From: Undibacterium sp. Jales W-56
GTDB lineage: Bacteria > Pseudomonadota > Gammaproteobacteria > Burkholderiales > Burkholderiaceae_D
Reading direction: 5' to 3'
DNA: 64,000 nucleotides
Assembly (NCBI RefSeq): GCF_025548535.1
Contig: NZ_JAJLQW010000006.1
Span: 248,001 to 312,000 of the forward strand
Of this stretch, positions 16,602-25,685 are shown in pieces (the stretch's first letter is position 1; each line of letters starts with the position of its first letter). The notes under the pieces are model-generated. The model made no database searches, was not told the DNA's origin, and worked only from the letters and a program-made list of their open reading frames with translations. The position numbers were made by a program, and so were the translations under genes.

Positions 16602-18104
16602 TCAACCGACAGTGTCTGCATCCCCCGGATCATCCAGACCTAAATCTCCGTCCACGCCTAACAGACTTTGAGCAGAATCGGATGGCAAGGCTTCGACTGA
16701 CTTCAATTTTTTGCTCATTTGACGCGTACGCACTTCTGCCTTATCGATGTTGTCTGCGGCTCTGACCAAGGCGGCTTTGGTGGACGCAAGTACATCGCCA
16801 AACTTGCCAAATTCGGTCTTGACCGCACCCAGCACTTGCCAGACTTCGGACGAACGTTTTTCCAGCACCAGGGTACGGAAACCCATCTGCAAACTATTCA
16901 GCAGCGCCGACAAGGTCGATGGACCAGAAATCGATACGCGGCAAGTACGCTGCAATTCGTCCGCCAATCCGGGACGGCGCATCACCTCGGCATACAGACC
17001 TTCGGTCGGTAAAAACAGGATCGCAAAATCGGTCGTCAACGGTGGCGACAAATATTTTTCTGCAATGGTTTTTGCTTCTGAACGAATCGCGCGCTCCAGC
17101 TCCTTGCCGGCCTGTGCCACGCCGTCGGCATCGGCACGCTCGGCAGCGTCGAGCAAACGCTCATACTGTTCTTTAGGAAATTTTGCATCAATCGGCATCC
17201 AGACAGGCGCCCGGTCGTCTTCCTTGCCCGGCAATTTGATCGCAAACTCGACGCGCTCACCTGAGCCGGGTACCGTCTCGACATTTTTTGCATATTGTTC
17301 CGGCGTGAGCATTTGTTCCAGCACCATTTCCAACTGCACCTCGCCCCAGGTACCGCGCGTCTTGACGTTGGTCAGCACGCGTTTCAGATCACCGACACCG
17401 ATCGCCAGTTGCTGCATCTCGCCCAGGCCCTGATGCACTTTTTCCAGACGATCAGAGACTTGCTTAAACGACTCACCCAAACGCTGCTCCAGTGTGGCAT
17501 GCAGTTTTTCATCAACGGTCTTGCGCATCTCTTCCAGCTTGGCGGCATTATCGTCTTGCAGATGTTTGATTTTTTCTTCCAGGGTCGCGCGCACTTCCGC
17601 CATCCGCAAGGCATTCGATTCGGTCAGGGTTGCCAGGCTTTGATTCAGGGTATCGCCGAAGCGTTTCAGGCTCAAGGCTTGCTCGTCGCGCGAGTTTTGG
17701 CTTTGCTGTATCAAGGCTAAACGCACTTGCTCCAACTGCTGCGCATTCGTCTCGGTCAGCTTGATCAATTGCTGAGAAAACGCATCAATCTGATTGTTTT
17801 GCAGTGTCGCTACGCTGGTCAGTTGCGCCGCCAGAGTTTGCTGAAGCTGCGAAAAATTCCCCCCTAATTCCTGTCGTGTGGCCTGCGCTGTAGTTTGCAC
17901 TTGTTCGCGCAGGGAGCGCTCGGAACGCTCCTGGGATTGGTGCAATTGTTCTTGCTGTTGTTGAGCTTGTTGCAGCGATTGCTGTAATGCGGTTAGCTGA
18001 GAGTCGACCTCGCCGCTACTGCTTCGGCTGCGAAGCAAGACGAGTAAATTCACCACCAACAGGATAACGAGTGTGATCAGAACCAGGATTTCTATCAAAT
18101 TCAT
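16602..18104 (-). CDS. rmuC: DNA recombination protein RmuC
   Basis: 500 aa. RmuC limits inversions and recombination at short inverted repeats; it has a nuclease-like fold but its biochemical activity is not settled. Residues 3-24 form a membrane anchor, about 30-215 are a long Gln/Glu/Leu-rich coiled coil, and about 220-470 are the conserved RmuC domain (KTRGTWGEVQLEMVLEQML, then AKFPKEQYERLL, ILFLPTEGLYAEV and GPSTLSALLNSLQMGF). The acidic tail is poorly conserved. The gene follows the truncated-haemoglobin gene on the same strand by 135 bp, with a perfect hairpin between them. Confidence 0.95.
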   Translation of the reverse strand: MNLIEILVLITLVILLVVNLLVLLRSRSSSGEVDSQLTALQQSLQQAQQQQEQLHQSQERSERSLREQVQTTAQATRQELGGNFSQLQQTLAAQLTSVATLQNNQIDAFSQQLIKLTETNAQQLEQVRLALIQQSQNSRDEQALSLKRFGDTLNQSLATLTESNALRMAEVRATLEEKIKHLQDDNAAKLEEMRKTVDEKLHATLEQRLGESFKQVSDRLEKVHQGLGEMQQLAIGVGDLKRVLTNVKTRGTWGEVQLEMVLEQMLTPEQYAKNVETVPGSGERVEFAIKLPGKEDDRAPVWMPIDAKFPKEQYERLLDAAERADADGVAQAGKELERAIRSEAKTIAEKYLSPPLTTDFAILFLPTEGLYAEVMRRPGLADELQRTCRVSISGPSTLSALLNSLQMGFRTLVLEKRSSEVWQVLGAVKTEFGKFGDVLASTKAALVRAADNIDKAEVRTRQMSKKLKSVEALPSDSAQSLLGVDGDLGLDDPGDADTVG

Positions 18105-18162
18105 ATAAGTGATTTTTATGTATTATTGAATTGCGCGTTGAAGTTTGGAATTTTAAATTTCA

Positions 18163-18192
18163 TTTCCCTCGCCCGCTTGCGGGCGAGGGAAA
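18163..18192. repeat. Perfect 14-bp hairpin (TTTCCCTCGCCCGC type)
   Basis: 18163-18176 (TTTCCCTCGCCCGC) is exactly complementary to 18179-18192, with a two-base turn (CTTG when the closing pair opens). It lies between the haemoglobin and rmuC genes. No T run on either strand. Hairpins of the CCCTC(T/G)CCCGC-TT-GCGGG form recur in intergenic regions of many proteobacteria, to my knowledge, so a REP-like element is the likeliest explanation. Confidence 0.65.
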
Positions 18193-18239
18193 TATATTCG
18201 TCTCTATTTTCGTTAGCCAACCTACCAATTCATCCTTGC

Positions 18240-18659
18240 TCATCCCTGCTTATTCCGCATCCAATCCGCCGTCTGGTAAAACGACTGCATCAAGTGCTGC
18301 TGCAAGTCTTCCACAATACCCACATCCTGCATTGCCCACGCCATGCAACGCAGCCATTGATCGCGCTCACTGCTCGCAATGGCATACGGCAAATGACGGG
18401 CGCGCAAGCGCGGATGACCGAATTGCTCTATGTAGAGATTCGGACCGCCCATCCAGCCGGACAAAAACCAGAACAGCTTATCGCGTGAGCCATCCATCGG
18501 TGTCGGATGCAATGCGCGTATGCCGGCAAATTCCGGTTCCAGCTCCATCAGGTCGTAAAAACGATCGACCATCTCACGCAGCTTATCGGCGCCGCCGATG
18601 AGTTCGTAGAGATTCGATTGATCTTCTCCATTGCTTTCTGTCTTTGTTTCTGTATTCAT
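18240..18659 (-). CDS. Group II truncated haemoglobin (trHbO type)
   Basis: 139 aa from ATG 18659; the reading frame stays open up to 18884 but overlaps the upstream permease gene, and the family's usual N terminus (YELIGG.. after a short leader) supports the later start. The 2-on-2 globin motifs are clear: the Phe34-Tyr35 pair at B9-B10, FWFLSGWMGG (63-72), proximal His89 in RARHLPYAI and the group-II hallmark Trp102 at G8 (QWLRCM). Members bind O2 and detoxify NO or peroxide; the specific role here is not determinable. It lies 95 bp after the YbbP-type permease gene. Confidence 0.9.
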   Translation of the reverse strand: MNTETKTESNGEDQSNLYELIGGADKLREMVDRFYDLMELEPEFAGIRALHPTPMDGSRDKLFWFLSGWMGGPNLYIEQFGHPRLRARHLPYAIASSERDQWLRCMAWAMQDVGIVEDLQQHLMQSFYQTADWMRNKQG

Positions 18660-18728
18660 TACTCTCAACAATTCACTATTCACAGGACCTATCCATATAC
18701 GCTGATACGCACCGGATCCACACATCAA

Positions 18729-18747
18729 TGGTGCGCATGGCGCACCC
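18729..18747. repeat. Second copy of the TGGTGCGCATGGCGCA palindrome
   Basis: Exact copy of the 16-mer found at 16531-16546; here it extends to the perfect hairpin GGTGCGC-ATG-GCGCACC (18730-18746). It lies 11 bp past the stop of the permease gene on the minus strand and could also weaken read-through into the haemoglobin gene. Confidence 0.6.
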
Positions 18748-18754
18748 CACTTTT

Positions 18755-21280
18755 CTACCCTTCGCGCAGACTCACCAAAGGCGGTTGGTTCAATACATTG
18801 CGCAATCCGATCCAGCCGCCGATCAGCGCACAGGTCGCGCCGACGCTTAATCCGGCCAGCCAGACCAGCGGCGAGAAGTTCCATTCAAATTCAAAACTGA
18901 ATCGCGCCAATGCCCAGCCGATAGCCGAGGCGCCGCTGGCAGCGAGCAAGCCAGCCAGGCCGCCGACCAGTAAAAATTCTATCCACTGCGCCTGCGATAA
19001 TTGCCTGCGGGTTGCACCCAGGGCGCGCAGCAAGGCGGCTTCGCGCATGCGCAGGTCTTGCGAGCCGGCCAGTGCGGCGTATAAGACCAGCACGCCAGAC
19101 GCGAGCGTAAACAGGAATAAAAATTCGACGGCGCTGACCACCTGATCGAGCACGCTCTGGAGTTGCTTGATCATGCTACCGACATCGACCACGGTCAAGT
19201 TGGGGAAGTCCAGCGTCAGTTGATTCACGAAATGTTGATCGCTCTCCGGCAAATGGAAGGCGGTGATCCAGGTTTGCGGCAAGTCGGCAACCGCGCTGGG
19301 ATTCAGAATCACAAAAAAGTTGACGCGCATCGATCCCCAATCGAGTTTGCGCAAACTCGTCACCGTCGCCGTCACTGGCTGGCCCGCGACATCGAAGCCC
19401 AGTTTGTCACCCAGTTTCAGGCCCAGGGTTTTAGCGATCCCCTCTTCTACCGATGCTTCGGCTTGCGGATGCGCGCCGCTCTCCTGGTACCATTTTCCGG
19501 CGATGAGTTTATTCGCTGCGGGCAGGTCGCGCATGGTTGAGAGATTGAACTCTCTATCGACCAGGCGCTTGGCTCTGTCGTCGGGATAGGTCTCGCCTGT
19601 GATCGCCTTGTCGTTCACTTGTATCAGGCGGCCGCGTATCATTGGATACAAGGGAGTTTGATTGCGTATCTTGTCGCCCGCGATGGATTGCAGACGTCTG
19701 CCGATGTCTTCTTTTTGATCGGGCTGGATATTGATCACGAATTGATTTGGCGCATCGGCCGGAGTCGCGCTTTTCCATGCGCTGATCAGATCGGCACGGA
19801 TCACCGTCAACAACAGCAAGGCCATCAAACCCAGCGCCAGCGAGACCACTTGTATCACGGTCGCGCCGGGGCGGCGTTGCAGTGCGGTGATCGCAAAACG
19901 CCATGCCGTGTGACTGTTCAGATTGCGCACGCGCTTTAATGAAGCCACTGCAAGCCAGGCAATCAGGGCGAAGGCCAGCAGGCCGAGCAAAAAACCGGAT
20001 GCCGTCAACAGGCCTAATTTTACATCGCCAGCCTGCCACAGCAACAAGCCAACGAACATCCCCAAGCCAAGCGCATAAGTCGCCAGCGTCATCGCTTGCG
20101 GCGCATCTTGCTCGCGGCGAATCACGCGGTTGTGCGGGACGTTGCGCAATTGCAGTATCGGCGGCAAGGCAAAGCCCATCAGCAACAGCAAACCTGTCGC
20201 AATCCCTTGCAAGGCCGGCTGCAGGCGGGCGGGCGGCAGATCGCCGGAGACCAACTTACCCAGCCATTCAAGCAAGACATAATGCCCGGCAAAACCTACA
20301 ATGACGCCAGCTGCGCTGCCCAGCAATCCGACCATCAAAAACTCCATCAGATACATGCCCGTGACCTGGTTCTGGGTCTGACCGAGGCAGCGCAACATCG
20401 CGCAGGCATCCAGATGGCGCAGCATGAAGCGACGGGCCGCCATGGCGACCGCCACCGCTGCCAGCATGGCCGACAATAATCCGACCAGCGACAAGAATTG
20501 CTCTGCCCGGTCCAGCGTGGCGCGCATTTCAGGACGACCTGATTCCAGGGATTCCAGGCGCACACCTTTGGCCTGCTGGCGCTCTATGCTGTCTTGCAGC
20601 CATTTCTGGAACTGGCTGATGGTGTCCGCCTTGCCTGCCAATAGCAGCCGATAAGTGACGCGGGAGCCGTTTTGTATCAGCCGGGTATCGGCCAGATCGC
20701 TGATGTTCAACATCACACGCGGCGCGAAATTCATAAATGCAGCGCCACGATCCGGTTCATTGGCAATCAATTGCGTGACCGTGAGTGTTTTATCGCCGAG
20801 CTTCAGCGCGTCGCCGATTTTGAGCTTCATACCGGATAACAGCGTCGGGTCGATCCAGACGGTGCCGGATGCCGGGATCAGCTTGGTGATGAACTCAGGC
20901 CCCTGTTGGGTCTGGCTGAGCTTGAGGTTGCCGCGCAAAGGATAGCCGGGCGTCACGGCCTTCAGCGCCACCAGTTTGGTGCTGATGGCAGCGCCCTCAC
21001 CGGCAATCGCCATGCTGGGAAACACCACGGTTTCTGCCATGGTCAGGCCACGCTTTTGCGCCTCGGCACGCCAGGCCGGATTGATCGCCTGATCGGCACT
21101 GACCAGCAAATCCGCACCCAGCAATTGATGCGCATCGCGGTTCAACCCGTTACGCATCCGGTCGACGAAGAAGCCGACCGAGGACAAAGACGCAACCGCG
21201 ATCATCAATGCCACCAGCAAGAAGCGCAATTCACCCGCCCGCCAGTCACGCATGGTCATACTGAATGAGAGTCGTAACAT
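18755..21280 (-). CDS. FtsX-like ABC transporter permease, YbbP type
   Basis: 841 aa, the length and pattern of YbbP: one N-terminal helix (about 17-38), a large periplasmic domain (about 40-250), three helices (about 255-375), a further helix bundle in the middle (about 395-490), a second periplasmic domain (about 500-710) and three C-terminal helices (about 715-830). FtsX repeats are seen around RRFMLRHLDACAMLRCLGQT and LRMREAALLRALGATRRQL. In E. coli ybbP is paired with the ATPase gene ybbA and with tesA; neither is beside it here, so the ATPase must be elsewhere. The substrate of the YbbAP exporter is not well known, probably a membrane-associated hydrophobic molecule. Confidence 0.88.
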   Translation of the reverse strand: MLRLSFSMTMRDWRAGELRFLLVALMIAVASLSSVGFFVDRMRNGLNRDAHQLLGADLLVSADQAINPAWRAEAQKRGLTMAETVVFPSMAIAGEGAAISTKLVALKAVTPGYPLRGNLKLSQTQQGPEFITKLIPASGTVWIDPTLLSGMKLKIGDALKLGDKTLTVTQLIANEPDRGAAFMNFAPRVMLNISDLADTRLIQNGSRVTYRLLLAGKADTISQFQKWLQDSIERQQAKGVRLESLESGRPEMRATLDRAEQFLSLVGLLSAMLAAVAVAMAARRFMLRHLDACAMLRCLGQTQNQVTGMYLMEFLMVGLLGSAAGVIVGFAGHYVLLEWLGKLVSGDLPPARLQPALQGIATGLLLLMGFALPPILQLRNVPHNRVIRREQDAPQAMTLATYALGLGMFVGLLLWQAGDVKLGLLTASGFLLGLLAFALIAWLAVASLKRVRNLNSHTAWRFAITALQRRPGATVIQVVSLALGLMALLLLTVIRADLISAWKSATPADAPNQFVINIQPDQKEDIGRRLQSIAGDKIRNQTPLYPMIRGRLIQVNDKAITGETYPDDRAKRLVDREFNLSTMRDLPAANKLIAGKWYQESGAHPQAEASVEEGIAKTLGLKLGDKLGFDVAGQPVTATVTSLRKLDWGSMRVNFFVILNPSAVADLPQTWITAFHLPESDQHFVNQLTLDFPNLTVVDVGSMIKQLQSVLDQVVSAVEFLFLFTLASGVLVLYAALAGSQDLRMREAALLRALGATRRQLSQAQWIEFLLVGGLAGLLAASGASAIGWALARFSFEFEWNFSPLVWLAGLSVGATCALIGGWIGLRNVLNQPPLVSLREG

Positions 21281-21435
21281 GGCGATCTTTCTGCTGAAGA
21301 AAATGATTAGGAAATACTACAAGGATTCGGGGGAAATAAGATATACGTGGGAGTATCCAACTTTAAACCTTAATTCCGCATATCCAATAAGCGGTGCAGG
21401 TCTTTATATGTCGATACCCTATCCCAGTATAGCAA
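21281..21435. other. 155-bp gap, nothing recognised
   Basis: Lies between the PLP-enzyme stop and the YbbP start, both on the minus strand. AT-rich near 21290-21420. It should hold the permease promoter. I see no convincing terminator or repeat. Confidence 0.4.
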
Positions 21436-22677
21436 TCAGGCAGTCAAGGCTTGCTTGAAATCGCCCAGCAAATCCTGCGTATCTTCAATACCGACGGAGA
21501 CCCGAATCAGCGAATCGGCAATCCCCATCGCCGCCCGGCGTTCCGCCCCCATCTCAAAGAAGATGGTGTGCGCAACCGGAATCACAAGAGTCCGCGTATC
21601 GCCCAGATGGGTCGCCGAGATCGGCAGGCGCAAGCGATTCAGGTAATCGAAGCAATCAATGTCCGGCTTCAATTCAAAACTGAACAGAGCGCCGTAACAA
21701 CGGAACAAGTCGCTGGCGATCGCATGCTGGGGATGCGAGCTCAAGCCCGGGTAATGAACGACCTCGACCCGCGGATCATGTGCCAGCATCTGCGCCAGCG
21801 CCAAGGCATTCGCGCATTCACGCTCCAGGCGCAAGGCGATGGTCTCGGCACCGACCGCGATCTGATGCGCCGCTTCCGGCGACAGCGATGCGCCAAAGTC
21901 ACGCAAGGCCTTGGCACGCACCTGCGCCATGCCCCACTGCGGCGACGGTGTTTTTTTGAAATTGGCGGCGATATGCGGATACGCAGACCAGTCAAACTCG
22001 CCCGTATCGGTCAAGGCACCGCCGAGGACGTTGCCGTGCCCGGCAATCGATTTGGTCAGCGAATTCACCACCAGTCCGGCACCGACGCTCTTGGGACGGA
22101 ACAGATACGGCGAGGTCATAGTGTTATCCACCACATACAGAATCCCGCGCTCACGGCATAAGTCGCCAATCCGCTTTAAATCCGCAATCTGGGTACGCGG
22201 ATTGGCAATCGTCTCGACAAACACCATGCGCGTATTCGACGTGATCGCGGCAGCCACATTCGCAACATCGGTCGCATCGACAAAACTCACGTCCACGCCC
22301 TGCGCCGCCACGGTTTGCCACAAGCTATTCGTGTTACCGAATAAAAACGAGGATGAAATCACCCGGTCGCCCTGACGCAACAAGGCCTGAAACACCGCGC
22401 CTATCGCCGCCATGCCGGTCGCGAAGCAAATACTCGACAGGCCATTCTCCATCCTGGTGATCTTGTCTTCGAGCGCTGACACGGTAGGATTGCCTTGCCG
22501 GCCATACCGGTAACCCGATTGCTTGCCCTGAAATACTGCCGCCAGATCGCGCGCATCGTCATAGCCGTAGAACACTGAAGTATGCACAGGTTTATGCGCC
22601 GAACCGTGTTCTATCGCTTTTTGGCGGTCGCTATGAAGAATAGTCGTGGTGAAGCCGTAAGATGCTTTTTCGCTCAT
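21436..22677 (-). CDS. Cystathionine gamma-synthase family PLP enzyme
   Basis: 413 aa of the Cys/Met-metabolism PLP family (cystathionine gamma-synthase, O-succinyl/acetylhomoserine sulfhydrylase, gamma-lyases). Motifs: YRYGRQGNPTVSALE (55-70), which contains the PLP phosphate-binding Tyr/Arg from the neighbouring subunit; VETIANPRTQIADL; VVDNTMTSPYLFRP; and the Schiff-base Lys209 in VNSLTKSIAGHGNV. The C-terminal RVSVGIEDTQDLLGDF is typical. Sequence alone does not separate synthase, sulfhydrylase and lyase. No methionine genes adjoin it here (metE and metR are 17 kb away). Confidence 0.88.
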   Translation of the reverse strand: MSEKASYGFTTTILHSDRQKAIEHGSAHKPVHTSVFYGYDDARDLAAVFQGKQSGYRYGRQGNPTVSALEDKITRMENGLSSICFATGMAAIGAVFQALLRQGDRVISSSFLFGNTNSLWQTVAAQGVDVSFVDATDVANVAAAITSNTRMVFVETIANPRTQIADLKRIGDLCRERGILYVVDNTMTSPYLFRPKSVGAGLVVNSLTKSIAGHGNVLGGALTDTGEFDWSAYPHIAANFKKTPSPQWGMAQVRAKALRDFGASLSPEAAHQIAVGAETIALRLERECANALALAQMLAHDPRVEVVHYPGLSSHPQHAIASDLFRCYGALFSFELKPDIDCFDYLNRLRLPISATHLGDTRTLVIPVAHTIFFEMGAERRAAMGIADSLIRVSVGIEDTQDLLGDFKQALTA

Positions 22678-22817
22678 GATGGAATCGGGTCGTAGAGATA
22701 GAGAACAATCCCGTCAGTTTAACCGAGATTGCCTGTCAGAACGCGCAGCGGGCGAGGCGAGGTTTAAAACCGGAATAAGTCTGTTTTTCGAATCATGGCG
22801 TAATGTGCCCAGGGAAA
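22678..22817. other. 140-bp gap, nothing recognised
   Basis: Lies between the alpha/beta hydrolase stop and the PLP-enzyme start on the minus strand. It probably holds the PLP-enzyme promoter. No hairpin or repeat stood out. Confidence 0.4.
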
Positions 22818-23699
22818 CTAGTCGAGCAAAAACGCTTCGATCAGCTTCGCCAAAATCTCGGGCTGATCATGATGCAGCATGTGTCCGGCATCCCGTATCA
22901 TTTCTTTGCGCAGATGCGGGATATGTGCGAGCCGGCGGTCGATTTCAATGCGCGCTTCCGGCTTCGGCCCCATCCAATGCCAGACATTGGTATCGTCCGC
23001 CTCGAACCATAAGGTCGGCGCAGTATTTTTTTGCCAGCAGGCCATGACTTCTTCGACATGGTAAAGCAAAGGGCTGGTCAGCTTGTGGGCCGGATCGCCC
23101 AGAATTTCCCAGCGGCCTTCATCGTTTTGCCTGGCCCAATGCTGCGATAAGAATGCCGCCCGCTCATCGGACAAGCGCGGATTGGTTTTTTGCAAGCGCC
23201 CGGCAACGTCGGCCTGAGTGGCATAAGTGCGCAATACCGGTGCCTCGCGCAATTCATCCAGCCACTTCAGGTAGCGACCCGGTGCCTGATCCGGCCTGGT
23301 GGTCGGCATGCCAAAACCTTCAAGATTGATCAGCTTCCTGATCCGCTCTGGCCGCACGCCGGCATAGATACCCGCCACATTGCCGCCCATGCTATGTCCC
23401 AGTAGATTAACGGCGCCATCAGGCGAATAATGCTGCAAAATCGCATCCAGATCGCCCATGTAGTCGGGGAACCAATAACAGTCTGCATGCGGCGTATCGG
23501 TCAGGCCGAATCCGCGCCAATCCGGCGCAATCACATGCCAATCCTGTTGCAGGCAATCGACTACAAACTGGAATGAGGCCGACACATCCATCCAGCCATG
23601 CAGCATCACGATCCTGGGTGCAGTATCACGTCCCCAATGGCGTACGTGATACTGCAGGCCGCGGATGGCAATGAATTCTGAGCGAGATGATTTGTTCAT
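22818..23699 (-). CDS. Alpha/beta-hydrolase fold protein
   Basis: 293 aa from ATG 23699; an in-frame ATG at 23747 would overlap the promoter of the divergent acyl-CoA synthetase gene. The fold is clear: the oxyanion strand HGWMD (34-38), Ser103 in the nucleophile elbow GHSMGG, an Asp in the FEADDTN strand and His in the terminal GHMLHHDQPE segment, giving a Ser-Asp-His triad. Soluble, no signal peptide. It is an esterase/lipase/epoxide-hydrolase-like enzyme of unknown substrate. The divergent arrangement with an acyl-CoA synthetase hints at acyl-ester or thioester chemistry, but that is only context. Confidence 0.8.
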   Translation of the reverse strand: MNKSSRSEFIAIRGLQYHVRHWGRDTAPRIVMLHGWMDVSASFQFVVDCLQQDWHVIAPDWRGFGLTDTPHADCYWFPDYMGDLDAILQHYSPDGAVNLLGHSMGGNVAGIYAGVRPERIRKLINLEGFGMPTTRPDQAPGRYLKWLDELREAPVLRTYATQADVAGRLQKTNPRLSDERAAFLSQHWARQNDEGRWEILGDPAHKLTSPLLYHVEEVMACWQKNTAPTLWFEADDTNVWHWMGPKPEARIEIDRRLAHIPHLRKEMIRDAGHMLHHDQPEILAKLIEAFLLD

Positions 23700-23825
23700 G
23701 AGATTAATAATTTTCGTGAATAAACAGAGAGCTTGCGACATCGGCAAGCGCGTTTTTCGTTTAGGATTAGCTGTAGTTTACAACAAACAATAGCACGACC
23801 GTTCGATAATTATACCGGAGTCAGG

Positions 23826-25514
23826 ATGAGTCAGAAAAAAACGTATTCGCATACCCCCGCCATCGGCGCTGTTGATCGCTACCAGGAGCTATACCAAAAC
23901 TTCCACTGGGACGTCCCGGCACAATTCAATATCGCGGAAGTATGCAGCCAGCGCTGGAGCAAGGACAGCGGGCGGATCGCGATTCATTTTGAAGATGCCG
24001 AAGGCAACACCAGCAGCTTGAGTTATGCCGAACTGCAAGCGCAGGCCAACCAGTTATCGAATCTGCTGCGCGAGCAAGGTGTGCAGCCCGGCGACATCGT
24101 CGCCTACATCCTGCCGCAACGCCCCGAGACCGCGATCAGCGTGATTGCCTGTCTGCAGATGGGCGCAATTGCAATGCCGCTGTCATTTTTATTCGGCCCT
24201 GAAGCCCTGGAATATCGCCTGCAAAATAGCGAAGCCGTAGCCCTGATCGTGGATCAAAGCGGTATCGAAGCGTATTGGCAAATCCGCGACACCTGCCCTG
24301 CGCTGAAGACCCTGATCACCCTGCAATGCAAAGCCGAAGATGCCCTGATCTGGTCGCAAACCGTTCCGCTCAGGTCGGATCGCTTTGATCCCGTCAGCAC
24401 TAAAGCGACTGATCCCGCGATTTTGATCTACACCAGCGGCACCACGGGTGCGCCCAAGGGCGCGCTGCTCCCGCATTCGGCGATCATCGGCAACCTGACT
24501 GGCTTTGTCGCTTCGCAAAACTGGTTTCCCCAACCCGGCGACGTATTCTGGTCGCCCGCGGATTGGGCATGGACCGGCGGCTTGATGGATGCGCTGTTAC
24601 CGACACTGTATTTTGGCCAGCCTATCGTTGGCTACCAGGGACGTTTTAGCTCAGAGACGGCTTTTTATCTGATGGAAAAATATCAGGTAACCAACACCTT
24701 CCTGTTCCCGACCGCACTCAAAATGATGATGAAAGCCTGCCCCGAACCCAAGTCGCAATACCGGCTCAAGCTGCGCAGCATCATGAGCGCCGGTGAAGCG
24801 GTCGGTGATGCCGTGTTCAACTGGTGCAATAGCGCTCTGGGCATCATCCCGAATGAAATGTTTGGACAAACCGAGATGAACTACATCGTCGGCAACAGCA
24901 TCCAGCAATGGCCGGCCAAACCGGGCAGCATGGGACGCCCGTATCCCGGTCATAGAGTGGCGATTATCGATGACGACGGCAATGAAGTCGGCGCTCATCA
25001 GGTCGGCGAAGTCGCGATGCATCGCCTGGATATTCACGGACAAGCCGATCCAGTGTTCTTTCTCAATTATTGGAAAAACCCAGAAGCGACACGCAACAAA
25101 TTCACCGGCAACTGGTGCCGCACAGGCGATCTGGCCTTGCGTGATGAAGATGGCTACCTCTGGTACCAAGGCCGTGCCGACGACATGTTCAAGGCCGCAG
25201 GCTATCGGATCGGCCCGTCAGAAATTGAGAACTGCCTGGTCAAGCATCCGGCCGTCGCTAACGCCGCCGTCATACCCAAGCCGGATAAGGAACGCGGCAA
25301 CGTCGTCAAAGCCTATGTGGTCCTGAGCAGCGGCTATGAAGGGAATGCAGAGCTGGTCGCAGAACTGCAAACGCATGTACGCGGCAAGCTCGCCCCTTAC
25401 GAATATCCGCGAGAAATCGAATTCATCGCAGCATTGCCGATGACCACGACGGGCAAGGTGCAACGTCGGGTTTTGCGCTTATTGGAAGAAGAAAGAGCTG
25501 CGGCGAAAATTTAA
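23826..25514 (+). CDS. Acyl-CoA synthetase (AMP-forming), acetyl/medium-chain type
   Basis: 562 aa from ATG 23826, chosen because GGAG lies 6-10 nt upstream (a longer frame opens at 23733). It activates a carboxylic acid to the acyl-adenylate and then the CoA thioester. P-loop: IYTSGTTGAPKGA (201-213); the FGQTEMN motif is the A5 core; YxxxGRADDMFKAAGYRI is the A7/A8 hinge with the catalytic-domain rotation Asp; Lys544 in TTTGKVQRR is the adenylation Lys. The pattern WSPADWAWTGGLMDALLPTLYFG resembles medium-chain or acetoacetyl/propionyl synthetases rather than the 650-aa Acs. Substrate not determined. Confidence 0.88.
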   Translation: MSQKKTYSHTPAIGAVDRYQELYQNFHWDVPAQFNIAEVCSQRWSKDSGRIAIHFEDAEGNTSSLSYAELQAQANQLSNLLREQGVQPGDIVAYILPQRPETAISVIACLQMGAIAMPLSFLFGPEALEYRLQNSEAVALIVDQSGIEAYWQIRDTCPALKTLITLQCKAEDALIWSQTVPLRSDRFDPVSTKATDPAILIYTSGTTGAPKGALLPHSAIIGNLTGFVASQNWFPQPGDVFWSPADWAWTGGLMDALLPTLYFGQPIVGYQGRFSSETAFYLMEKYQVTNTFLFPTALKMMMKACPEPKSQYRLKLRSIMSAGEAVGDAVFNWCNSALGIIPNEMFGQTEMNYIVGNSIQQWPAKPGSMGRPYPGHRVAIIDDDGNEVGAHQVGEVAMHRLDIHGQADPVFFLNYWKNPEATRNKFTGNWCRTGDLALRDEDGYLWYQGRADDMFKAAGYRIGPSEIENCLVKHPAVANAAVIPKPDKERGNVVKAYVVLSSGYEGNAELVAELQTHVRGKLAPYEYPREIEFIAALPMTTTGKVQRRVLRLLEEERAAAKI

Positions 25515-25569
25515 TTGTCACTCATAACGTCCCAACTCGCGAGTTCTAGCCGATCACTTTGGCTGGAAC

Positions 25570-25642
25570 CTAGGTTGGGTTATCAGCCCAACACTTACTA
25601 CCCGAAGAATACGTTGGGCTGATAAAACGTGGCGTGGCCTAG
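25570..25642. repeat. Inverted repeat between convergent genes
   Basis: TTATCAGCCCAAC (25580-25592) and GTTGGGCTGATAA (25613-25625) are perfect 13-bp inverted repeats with a 20-nt loop; CTAGG (25570-25574) and CCTAG (25638-25642) form a further outer pair. It lies between the acyl-CoA synthetase stop (25514) and the convergent GFA-type gene stop (25686), so it may act as a two-way terminator, or it may be a REP/MITE-like element. No T run. Confidence 0.6.
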
Positions 25643-25685
25643 CCTACGAACTGTCGGCCGCCCAATACCTGTGCCGTACGCTTTC

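Noticed and set aside
18660-18884. 75-codon N-terminal extension of the truncated haemoglobin
   Set aside because: It would run into the permease gene, and the family starts close to ATG 18659.
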